Under the pieces are notes generated by a model that worked only from the letters and a program-made list of their open reading frames with translations, searched no databases and had not been told where the DNA came from. From Aureimonas psammosilenae (GTDB taxonomy: Bacteria; Pseudomonadota; Alphaproteobacteria; Rhizobiales; Rhizobiaceae), in the NCBI RefSeq assembly GCF_009176975.1, contig NZ_WEZG01000020.1, forward strand, positions 1-42,952: DNA of 42,952 bases. The letters run 5' to 3'. Shown here piece by piece: positions 24,524 through 30,462 of the stretch (position 1 is the stretch's first letter; each line of letters opens with the position of its first letter). Made by a program: the position numbers and the translations under genes.

Positions 24524-24855
24524 ATACTGACCTTCTCAGTGATCCGGCGATGGCAGCAAAGAAAGACGAGCATCCGGCCTGCGAGGCGGCTCGCAACGGC
24601 CTCGGGACTTTCTCCCGTGACGATGGCGTAACGCCTCCTCTGCTCGATCCACGGCCCGAAGACGGCGAATGCGCCGCGTTCGACAACTTCGATCCGGGAG
24701 GGATCGACCGGACGGCGAATCCTTGTGGCGCAAGCTTGGGCGAGGGAATGACGGTCGCCGTCGAACGGTCGGCCGAGGAGGGCTTCCGCCGTGTCCTGGT
24801 GTAGCCTGACGACGTTGGTGGACGTGCGGTCGATCGGGAAGAGGTCGGGGGACAA
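24520..24855 (-). CDS. Hypothetical protein, TTG start
   Basis: A 111-residue protein. No ATG lies in the useful part of the frame; a TTG with GGAGG four bases upstream (CCCTGGAGGCCCC-TTG) gives MSPDLFPIDRTSTNVVRLHQ. The mature sequence is mixed alpha/beta (RIEVVERGAFAVFGPWIE, RRRYAIVTGESPEAVASR) with no recognised family. It overlaps the next gene by ATGA. A copy of the 11-bp motif (24865-24875) lies directly beside its ribosome site. The upstream part of the same frame is a shadow of the gene at 24897-25445. Confidence 0.5.
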   Translation of the reverse strand: MSPDLFPIDRTSTNVVRLHQDTAEALLGRPFDGDRHSLAQACATRIRRPVDPSRIEVVERGAFAVFGPWIEQRRRYAIVTGESPEAVASRLAGRMLVFLCCHRRITEKVSI

Positions 24856-24896
24856 GGGGCCTCCAGGGAGTAGGGAAACGGGGTTCCGGCCCCGCT

Positions 24897-25445
24897 TCAG
24901 GCGAGGGCGGAAAGGGCGCGACGGATGAGGGACGGACGGGCCTGCTCCGCCTCCAGAGCCGCCGCCTGGGCTTCCGTGGCGCATCGGAGCGGGAAGCGGT
25001 CGGACGTGGCGACGTTGGCGAGGGTGATTTCCTTCGTCGCCGCCGAAAGCGACGTGAAATAGACCGGCCGCTCGGTCGTCACGCGGTATGGGATGAACCG
25101 GTCGTCGCACCCCTGAACGAGGTCGCCGTAGTCGCAGCCGGCGCCGAGGATCTCCACGCCCGCGTCCTCGATCGTCTCGAAGCGGGTCGCCGTCCGGCGG
25201 TTGAAGGGCTGTTCCGGATCGTAGACGTAGAAGGCGTGAGGCTTCCGATGCTCCATTTCGTGAAGAAGCATCTGGACGCTCGATGCGAGGTTCTGAAGGT
25301 CGGGGATGCCCACGGGGAGGGCGGTCGTCTCGCCCTTCGCGAGGGCTTTCGTCGCGTCGTCCATGATGAAGGCGAGACGCCGGCAAGCGGCGAGAAGGGC
25401 GGTGGCGTCTTCCTCGATGACGGTGGGGGTCTGCGGGTTCTGCAT
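24897..25445 (-). CDS. Hypothetical protein downstream of a conserved leader
   Basis: A 182-residue soluble protein starting MQNPQTPTVIEEDATALL. It has an Ala-rich helical N-terminus (LLAACRRLAFIMDDATKALA), a central beta-like part (HAFYVYDPEQPFNRRTATRF, GAGCDYGDLVQGCDD) and a helical end (EAQAAALEAEQARPSLIRRA). No family recognised. The 5' leader shares about 70 bases of architecture with that of the gene at 27107-27787. An in-frame TTG in the leader after AAAGGAGG is an alternative start. Confidence 0.5.
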   Translation of the reverse strand: MQNPQTPTVIEEDATALLAACRRLAFIMDDATKALAKGETTALPVGIPDLQNLASSVQMLLHEMEHRKPHAFYVYDPEQPFNRRTATRFETIEDAGVEILGAGCDYGDLVQGCDDRFIPYRVTTERPVYFTSLSAATKEITLANVATSDRFPLRCATEAQAAALEAEQARPSLIRRALSALA

Positions 25446-25541
25446 CGTGTTTCTCCGGGGGTCTGGTGACTTTGGGGCTCGCCCTCGGGGAGAGGACCGG
25501 GGCGACACCAAAAGCCTCCTTTTAGGTGATGAGGTGATGAT
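25446..25541 (-). promoter_or_regulatory. Conserved leader with TGATGA repeats (copy 1)
   Basis: Read on the minus strand: two GTCATCA-like heptads 8 bp apart (25527-25541), then AAAAGGAGGCTTTTGG, then a hairpin TCGCCC...GGGCGA. The same order and much of the same sequence occurs in 27788-27903. The heptads overlap the last codons of the upstream gene (HHLIT). It may be an operator plus an RNA element acting on the gene at 24897-25445. Confidence 0.5.
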
Positions 25542-25881
25542 AACAGGGCGGAATCCTGCCCTGCTGTGATGCCCGTTTCGCGGCTTCGTCAGGCTCCATA
25601 TCCTGGAAACGGATGGCCTGTTCACAGAGGTCGTGGAGGAGACGGGAGCGGCGATAGTCGCTCAATTCCATCTTCTGGATGTATTCCATGTGTTCGATGA
25701 ACTTCTCTGCGTCCTCACGCTCCAGGAGGGCGGCGGGTTCGTCCCCGCTCTGGATATTCGAGAAGATGCGGACCTCTCCTTTCCAGCCACGCGTCACGTC
25801 GAAGTGCGACGTTTCCAACAGGAAGCCGAGGTGGGCGGGAAAGGTCTCGATGCCGTCGTAAATTGGAGCGGTGGAAGTCAT
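25522..25881 (-). CDS. Hypothetical protein, first gene of a palindrome-promoter operon
   Basis: A 119-residue soluble protein (MTSTAPIYDGIETFPAHLGF ...) with GGAAGG nine bases before its ATG. It is slightly acidic, with a helical second half (REDAEKFIEHMEYIQKMELS, DYRRSRLLHDLCEQAIRF). No family recognised. It lies 37 bases downstream of the promoter at 25918-25946, one of three nearly identical promoters; the other two control a small gene at 27937-28260 and ardC. This suggests a role in establishment in a new host or in stress, but that is inference. Confidence 0.5.
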   Translation of the reverse strand: MTSTAPIYDGIETFPAHLGFLLETSHFDVTRGWKGEVRIFSNIQSGDEPAALLEREDAEKFIEHMEYIQKMELSDYRRSRLLHDLCEQAIRFQDMEPDEAAKRASQQGRIPPCYHHLIT

Positions 25882-25917
25882 CGTGTCGCCTTCCTATTCG
25901 GCGGTTTCGATAGGTCT

Positions 25918-25946
25918 GTTATATGCAAATCACTTGATACTGTCAA
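25918..25946 (-). promoter_or_regulatory. Palindromic promoter, copy 1
   Basis: On the minus strand TTGACA, a 17-base spacer and TATAAC form a near-perfect sigma-70-type promoter. A degenerate inverted repeat AAATCACTTG-N7-CAAGCTATTT is centred on the -35 box. Downstream, CTATCGAAACCGCC is shared with copy 2 and partly with copy 3. Confidence 0.75.
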
Positions 25947-25982
25947 GCTATTTACTGAAACAATTTCCAGATTTTCGGCGCG

Positions 25983-26003
25983 AAAAAGGGGCGCTTCCGC
26001 CCC
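25983..26003 (-). terminator. Terminator after the 60-aa gene
   Basis: GGGGCG-CTTC-CGCCCC; on the minus strand it is followed by TTTTT. It lies 11 bases beyond the stop codon of the gene at 26014-26196. Confidence 0.75.
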
Positions 26004-26013
26004 CCTTCTTCCT

Positions 26014-26196
26014 TCAGTAAGCCTCGGCCTTGGCCCGTTCCTGGGCACTCTTGGCGAGGAGTGCGAGGGCCTGTTCCGAAAGAGCGGCCGTGCCGAGCTT
26101 CTGGACGATTTCGCGGATTTCTTCCCCGATCCAGTGCTCGGGCTCCCCGCACTTGCCGGGGAACCCGTAGAGGGTGGAAAGGTCGTGGTCGGGCAT
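26014..26196 (-). CDS. Small hypothetical protein
   Basis: A 60-residue protein, MPDHDLSTLYGFPGKCGEPE..., ending in a helix ALSEQALALLAKSAQERAKA. AGGAG six bases upstream selects this ATG over one six codons earlier. It follows the gene at 26211-27038 by 14 bases and precedes a terminator, so it is the last gene of that operon. No family recognised. Confidence 0.55.
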   Translation of the reverse strand: MPDHDLSTLYGFPGKCGEPEHWIGEEIREIVQKLGTAALSEQALALLAKSAQERAKAEAY

Positions 26197-26210
26197 GTCG
26201 TCTCCTATCC

Positions 26211-27038
26211 TCATCCGACGACCCGCACCGTGCCGCTCATCGGCCGATTGCGGTCGCCGCGTTCATGCGGTCGAACCGGGACGACGTGTCCCGAACGGAG
26301 AAGGCGCAGATGCCCCCGGACCCGGTGGCCCCGGCGCCGGGCGCCGTCTCCTGGTGTCGTCGCTCCTTCCGTCCTGGCAGCAGTGGCGACCTTCGACAGG
26401 TGGACTATCGAATAGTCGGTCAACGGGGGCGCCCTGCGCTTCGCCCGCGCCGCCGCGAGCCGGGGCGGGGTCTCGACGGCCTCGACCTCGATCAGGCGCG
26501 GGGAGGCCCACAAGGCCGAAAGGCCGGTCGTGAGCTTTTCCAAGCCCCGGATCGCCCTTTCCGGGTCGCCCTCCGGCGTCTTGAGCCAGCGGATGAAATC
26601 GGTGCCTCTCAGGTCGAAAGTAAAGGAGCAGCCGGAGAAAGTCCCGTCCCCCATGCGGACGATCAACGTCCCGTGCCCGGCGGTGTTCTCGGAACCCGGC
26701 TTGGAGTGCAACGACACGCCGCATGTCTGGTCTTGAACCCGCCATTCTACCCAAAGCGTCGGATGGGGTAGGCGGACGGAACGACGGGCCGCCGAAACAA
26801 GGGTCGGAGACGAACAGGTCTCGTCTATCGTGTCCAAGGCGGAGCGGGACAGGACGAGGCGCATGGCGTCGGCGCCGCGCAAGTCCATGAATAGCTTTTT
26901 CGCCTTCAAATCGGTGTCGATGCCCCGCTTTTCGGCGCTCTCGCGAAAGGCTTTGTAGTGGGCCGGGGGGTCGACCGCACCAATCGAGATCATTTGGTTT
27001 TTCGTCTCGAATGCTACCGTAACGTCGTCAAGGAACAT
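26211..27038 (-). CDS. Conserved hypothetical protein with C-terminal GHxVRGHxR block
   Basis: A 275-residue protein starting MFLDDVTVAFETKNQMISIG, with AAAGGAG eight bases upstream. The C-terminal segment RRRGHRVRGHLRLLRSGHVV then PVRPHERGDRN resembles a block common in hypothetical proteins of phages and plasmids in Rhizobiales; its function is not known to me. The middle contains several short Cys-containing strands (SSPTLV, QDQTCGVSL, FSGCSFTF). It may interact with nucleic acid given the basic C-terminus. It is followed closely by the 60-aa gene. Confidence 0.6.
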   Translation of the reverse strand: MFLDDVTVAFETKNQMISIGAVDPPAHYKAFRESAEKRGIDTDLKAKKLFMDLRGADAMRLVLSRSALDTIDETCSSPTLVSAARRSVRLPHPTLWVEWRVQDQTCGVSLHSKPGSENTAGHGTLIVRMGDGTFSGCSFTFDLRGTDFIRWLKTPEGDPERAIRGLEKLTTGLSALWASPRLIEVEAVETPPRLAAARAKRRAPPLTDYSIVHLSKVATAARTEGATTPGDGARRRGHRVRGHLRLLRSGHVVPVRPHERGDRNRPMSGTVRVVG

Positions 27039-27074
27039 GGATCGCGCTCCTTTGCTGCGATCAACGGAGAAGGT

Positions 27075-27099
27075 GGAGGGGCGCCCTTCGCGCCCCTCC
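27075..27099 (-). terminator. GC-rich hairpin after the acidic-protein gene
   Basis: Perfect 10-bp stem GGAGGGGCGC/GCGCCCCTCC, 8 bases downstream of the stop codon at 27107. There is no T-run, so it may stabilise the RNA or only partly terminate. Confidence 0.45.
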
Positions 27100-27106
27100 G
27101 GGCGGA

Positions 27107-27787
27107 TCAGGCGGCGTCCTCGTCCTCGTCGTCCTGGTCGTGGTCCTCTTCCTCCTCGATCAGCGGGATACCCGCCTCCAGGATCGCCGCCTTGATGGCG
27201 CTCCAGGCCTCTTCTTCGAATTCGGGGCCGGGGACGGCGCGGCGCCAGTCGCGCACGTCGTTGCAAGCGAAGTGACTCGCCGCTTCTTCGAAATCGCCGT
27301 CCTCGTCGATCCACTCGGACGCCCGGAGCGTCTTGATGCCGTCGAACCACGTTCCGGCGATGCGAACGGTGATCGTCGTGAGGCGGTCGCCGCCCTCGTC
27401 CATGAACTCGATATCGGAATCGACCTCGATATCGACGCGGTGGCCGTCTTCGACTTCGATGGACCGGCGGAGGAGGTCGGTCTTGCGAACCTCGTCGCGG
27501 TACTGAAAATCATCCTGGCGGTCGATGGTCCCGCACTCGCCGGCATAGGCGCCCGCTTTCACGGCTTCGATGGTGTCCTGGTTCTGCCCGTCCGGGTGGG
27601 CCTCGTCGTTCCAGTCCTCGGGGAGGATGTAGGCTTCGAACTCGTCGCCTTCGTCGGTGTAGACGTAGCTCCCGCCATCCCATTCCGACGCCGCTGCCTG
27701 GATCGTCGCGGGGATGTCGCCCGAGAGAAGGGCGGTTCCGTAAAAATAGCCGCTGGGCTTGTGAATGATGCCAACACGTCGGGACAT
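27107..27787 (-). CDS. Very acidic protein, possible DNA mimic
   Basis: A 226-residue protein starting MSRRVGIIHKPSGYFYG, with AGGAGATCATC before the ATG. About 60 residues are Asp or Glu, spread along the protein and concentrated at the end (LIEEEEDHDQDDEDED). No membrane or signal segment is seen. Such charge is typical of DNA-mimic antirestriction proteins (ArdA, Ocr), and this gene lies in the same block as ardC; no sequence match to those families is visible, so the idea is inference. The gene has the second copy of the conserved TGATGA leader upstream. Confidence 0.55.
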   Translation of the reverse strand: MSRRVGIIHKPSGYFYGTALLSGDIPATIQAAASEWDGGSYVYTDEGDEFEAYILPEDWNDEAHPDGQNQDTIEAVKAGAYAGECGTIDRQDDFQYRDEVRKTDLLRRSIEVEDGHRVDIEVDSDIEFMDEGGDRLTTITVRIAGTWFDGIKTLRASEWIDEDGDFEEAASHFACNDVRDWRRAVPGPEFEEEAWSAIKAAILEAGIPLIEEEEDHDQDDEDEDAA

Positions 27788-27903
27788 GATGATCTCCTGC
27801 TCGAACGTCCGGCTCCATGCCGGGGGAAGCGTTCGGGACTCGCCCGCCGTGGTGGTCGGAGGGCGAAGCCTGAAGGCTCCTTTCAAGGTGATGAGGTGAT
27901 GAC
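27788..27903 (-). promoter_or_regulatory. Conserved leader with TGATGA repeats (copy 2)
   Basis: On the minus strand: GTCATCA and CTCATCA 8 bp apart (27889-27903), then GAAAGGAGCCTTCAGG, then CGCCC...GGGCG, and a second hairpin GAACG...CGTTC. It matches the leader at 25446-25541 over the heptads, the AAAGGAG block and the first hairpin. Confidence 0.5.
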
Positions 27904-27936
27904 AAAGGGGTGGACTTCGCCCCTTTGGGAGAGCGA

Positions 27937-28260
27937 TTAGTGGCCGACCGTAAACGAGAGACCGAGCGCCCGTGCGTCTTCTGCGATCTCGCGGCGGAAG
28001 TACCGACGGAAGAGCTTTCTTGCGCTTTCCAACTTCTTGTGATCGGCGCACCACTTGTTCCGCGCCTCGCTCCAAGTGCGATCCCTTACGCAGTCGGGTG
28101 CCATGTTGCAGGCGACGAGCGAGGTAAGGTCCAGCCCCATGCGGCGGCCATTTTCAATCTCGACACGGGCGATCTCCTGGCGGGCCGCCATGACCGTGAG
28201 TTCGAGTGCCGCGACGTTTTCCTTGGCGATCTGGTATAGTTCGGTTCTGGTCGAGGTCAT
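27937..28260 (-). CDS. Small helical hypothetical protein
   Basis: A 107-residue protein (MTSTRTELYQIAKENVAALE ...) that is almost entirely helical and carries two Cys in VACNMAPDCV and one in KWCADHKK. GAGG lies eight bases before the ATG. It is the first gene behind promoter copy 2. No family recognised. It has the same place in its operon as the gene at 25522-25881, namely first gene before a TGATGA leader, but no sequence similarity is evident. Confidence 0.5.
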   Translation of the reverse strand: MTSTRTELYQIAKENVAALELTVMAARQEIARVEIENGRRMGLDLTSLVACNMAPDCVRDRTWSEARNKWCADHKKLESARKLFRRYFRREIAEDARALGLSFTVGH

Positions 28261-28293
28261 CGGGGTTGCCTCATTGGCAGTTTCGATAGACCT

Positions 28294-28336
28294 AATTTAT
28301 GCAATTCACTTGTTAGTGTCAAGTGAATTGCATAAA
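28294..28336 (-). promoter_or_regulatory. Palindromic promoter, copy 2
   Basis: On the minus strand TTGACA (28317-28322), 17-base spacer, TAAATT (28294-28299). A perfect inverted repeat with 17-bp arms (TTTATGCAATTCACTTG, 28296-28312, and its complement at 28320-28336) and a 7-base centre covers the promoter. In single-stranded form it would fold into a long hairpin with the -35 at the tip. Confidence 0.8.
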
Positions 28337-28341
28337 GTTTT

Positions 28342-29013
28342 TCAGCGATCCGAAAGGATTTTTCCAAGCTCGCCCGACCACGCGGCGAGGAAGATCGCAT
28401 CAAGGTCGGTAGAAGATGAAAAACCCGGCATTCCAACGAAGAAACGTTTGCACCACGTATCGAACGCCACCGCCCGCCGCTCCTCAGGATCGGCATAGTA
28501 AGGGTGTTCAGGTGGTGCGAAGGCCGGTCCAAGGTCGGCCATGACGGCGGCCTTGGCTTCGTCCGCCAACCGCATTTCAAGGGCATGCCAAGCCTCATGC
28601 GCGGCCATGCTAAGTATGCCGAAAGGCGAATGGGAAGCGGCGAGAAGGATTTCCTCCGAGTTGCGTAGGAAGATGCCGCCAAGCTCGGCAAACCGCTGCC
28701 CATCCCTCTCGACGTAGGACCCCGGCCGGATCGGGATTCCCGCCGAAATCAGGTTTGCCCCGACCGTGACCGGACACCATGGCGCGATACGCTGGGCCGT
28801 CTCGACGGCCGTCGTCACCGCGAGCCGGGTTTCCGGCGATATGCCGCCCGCTTCGAGGCGAACGCCTTCTTCTGGCTCATAAGGCGCGGCGACCCGGACG
28901 GGATCGCGGCCGGGCTCGAAGCGAAGGGCGAAGGCGACGAAAAGGCCGGGGTCGGCGATATGGGAAAACGTCCGCTCCGCGAGAGAGGGAGTAGGGAGAG
29001 GGGTCAGGCCCAT
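28342..29013 (-). CDS. Putative zinc metalloprotease-like protein
   Basis: A 223-residue protein starting MGLTPLPTPSLAERTF. It contains SMAAHEAWHALEMR with the HExxH zinc motif (H139, E140, H143), and Glu/Asp residues downstream could supply a third ligand. The start is supported by GGGAGG seven bases upstream, inside the end of the preceding gene, with which it overlaps by 10 bases. It follows ardC, whose product also has HExxH. A role with ArdC in protecting incoming DNA is possible, but no family beyond the motif is recognised. Confidence 0.55.
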   Translation of the reverse strand: MGLTPLPTPSLAERTFSHIADPGLFVAFALRFEPGRDPVRVAAPYEPEEGVRLEAGGISPETRLAVTTAVETAQRIAPWCPVTVGANLISAGIPIRPGSYVERDGQRFAELGGIFLRNSEEILLAASHSPFGILSMAAHEAWHALEMRLADEAKAAVMADLGPAFAPPEHPYYADPEERRAVAFDTWCKRFFVGMPGFSSSTDLDAIFLAAWSGELGKILSDR

Positions 29014-29195
29014 GCGATTAGCCTCCCGGCCTGGGCCTTTCCGCCCCGGCTGTAGCCGTGGGAGACGTTCCCCTCGATGTAGCGCGAAAGGCGCTCGTTC
29101 TCGGCAAGGAGGGCCGCCACGGCGGCGCGGGGATCGCCGTCGAAAGCGGCGATGAAAGCTTCGGCAAAGTCCTCTCGGACGACGGCTTGAGACAT
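29004..29195 (-). CDS. Small hypothetical protein of the ardC operon
   Basis: A 63-residue protein (MSQAVVREDFAEAFIAAFDG ... YSRGGKAQAGRLIAWA). The first two thirds are helical, with an Ala-rich segment and a leucine-type helix (AALLAENERLSRYIEG). It lies between ardC and the HExxH gene and overlaps the latter, so it is co-translated with it. No family recognised. Confidence 0.5.
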   Translation of the reverse strand: MSQAVVREDFAEAFIAAFDGDPRAAVAALLAENERLSRYIEGNVSHGYSRGGKAQAGRLIAWA

Positions 29196-29229
29196 GGAAA
29201 GGCTCTCGATCGGAAGGGGAAGAAAAAGG

Positions 29230-29251
29230 GGGAGAGGCTTGCGCCCCTCCC
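29230..29251 (-). terminator. Terminator after ardC
   Basis: GGGAGAGGC-TTGC-GCCCCTCCC, nine-base-pair stem with one mismatch; on the minus strand it is followed by CCTTTTTCTT. It may only attenuate, since two genes continue downstream on the same strand. Confidence 0.6.
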
Positions 29252-29258
29252 GGCCGGA

Positions 29259-30248
29259 TCAGGCGGCGAGTGCCGCCGGCTCCTCCTCCTGGTCGTCGTC
29301 TTCCTGGGCGATCGGCTGGAAAGCCTTGAGGAAGTCGGCCGCCTTGGCGCTTGCGGTGGATGCGGTGAAAACCGCCTTCTTGTCGCCCTTCAGCACCTTG
29401 AGCCACCCGGCGACGTAAGCGACGTTGCGGGCATCCGGCTCCGGGGAAATGCCCATGTCGGCCGCGAGGAAGGCGGCGCCGATCTCGGCCACCAACTCCT
29501 CAAAGGCGTAGGCTTCGGACCCGAAACGGCCCGAGAAATCCCGCTTGAGGCGGCTTTCCGCGCCCGTCCAATGGACCAACTCATGGAAAAGCACCTTGTA
29601 GAAATGTTCGGTCGCCGTGGCGTCCTGCGTGTCCCGGAAGCGGTCGCGGGTCGGCATCACGACAAGATCGGTCGCCGGCTGGAAATAGGCTTTGTCGCCC
29701 CGCTCGATGATCTTCGCACCCGTCGCCGAAACGAAGGCTTCCAGGTCTTCCAGGGTCGCGGCGCCGTTCGCGGCGGCCAATTCCTCGGCTTCCTTCGTGC
29801 CCTCGGCCGGGGCGGTCCATCCGTCTTGCTGGTCGGCATGGAACAGGTAGGAAGGCTTGGGATAGAGGATTTTTCGGGCGCCTGGATCGTTCGCGGCGCA
29901 ACGGTCGCCGTTCTCGTCCACGTAAAGATCGCCCCAATAGACGACGAGAGTTCCTTTCTCGCCCTTGCGGACTATGCCGCCCTTGTCCCGCCACTGGTTG
30001 AACGTCCCCCAGAAGCGGGAAGCGCCGTCCGCGACCATGGCGCCGAGCAAGAGGCGGTTGATCCCGCGATAACCCTTCTTCGACGTGACGTTGATCGGAA
30101 CGCCTGCACGGGCCGCCCGGACCCACGGCCATTCGACCGGGTTCGTCCCGGCCTTCTCCAGAGCCTCAACGAAAATGGTCGTCACGCGTTCGTAAACGTC
30201 GGCCTTCGGGGCGGCGGTGGTGTCGGTCTTGGCGGTGCGCTTGGTCAT
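29259..30248 (-). CDS. ardC: Antirestriction protein ArdC
   Basis: A 329-residue protein. The N-terminal ArdC domain has the ssDNA-binding type blocks RAARAGVPINVTSKKGYRGI and FWGTFNQWRDKGGIVRKGEK, then VVYWGDLY. The C-terminal zinc-peptidase-like domain has FHELVHWTGAESRL (H222, E223, H226). ArdC proteins bind single-stranded DNA and protect incoming plasmid DNA from type I restriction in the recipient. The gene is first behind promoter copy 3 and ends in an acidic tail (EDDDQEEE). The start MTKRTAKTDTT agrees with the family; the open frame upstream is shadow. Confidence 0.92.
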   Translation of the reverse strand: MTKRTAKTDTTAAPKADVYERVTTIFVEALEKAGTNPVEWPWVRAARAGVPINVTSKKGYRGINRLLLGAMVADGASRFWGTFNQWRDKGGIVRKGEKGTLVVYWGDLYVDENGDRCAANDPGARKILYPKPSYLFHADQQDGWTAPAEGTKEAEELAAANGAATLEDLEAFVSATGAKIIERGDKAYFQPATDLVVMPTRDRFRDTQDATATEHFYKVLFHELVHWTGAESRLKRDFSGRFGSEAYAFEELVAEIGAAFLAADMGISPEPDARNVAYVAGWLKVLKGDKKAVFTASTASAKAADFLKAFQPIAQEDDDQEEEPAALAA

Positions 30249-30284
30249 CGGATTTTCCCTTGGCTGGGCGGCTTCGATGAAACA

Positions 30285-30321
30285 GTTATATCGCAATTCA
30301 CTTGATGCCGTCAAGTGAATT
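30285..30321 (-). promoter_or_regulatory. Palindromic promoter, copy 3 (ardC)
   Basis: On the minus strand TTGACG (30309-30314), 18-base spacer, TATAAC (30285-30290). Inverted repeat AATTCACTTG-N7-CAAGTGAATT at 30295-30321. The 7-base centre (ATGCCGT) and downstream ATCGAAGCCGCC agree with copies 1 and 2. Confidence 0.8.
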
Positions 30322-30371
30322 ACAGATAACAAATGCGCAATCCGCTGGTCTTTTTGGTTCGGATCGGCAAG

Positions 30372-30390
30372 AAAAAGGGCCTTGCGGCCC
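30372..30390 (-). terminator. Terminator of the resolvase operon
   Basis: GGGCC-TTGC-GGCCC; on the minus strand it is followed by TTTTTC. It belongs to the same repeated unit as the relaxase terminator at 13439-13460. Confidence 0.75.
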
Positions 30391-30424
30391 CTCTTTCCTT
30401 CCCAAACCCTTCCCCCTACTCCCT
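30391..30424 (-). repeat. Purine-rich G-run repeat, second copy
   Basis: On the minus strand GGGAGTAGGGGGAAGGG then TTTGGG, beside an AAGGGCC-type terminator, as at 13461-13495. The two units agree over about 50 bases. Confidence 0.55.
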
Positions 30425-30462
30425 TTCCTCTCGCCGTAGGCGAGACAGGCGGGAAACCATGC

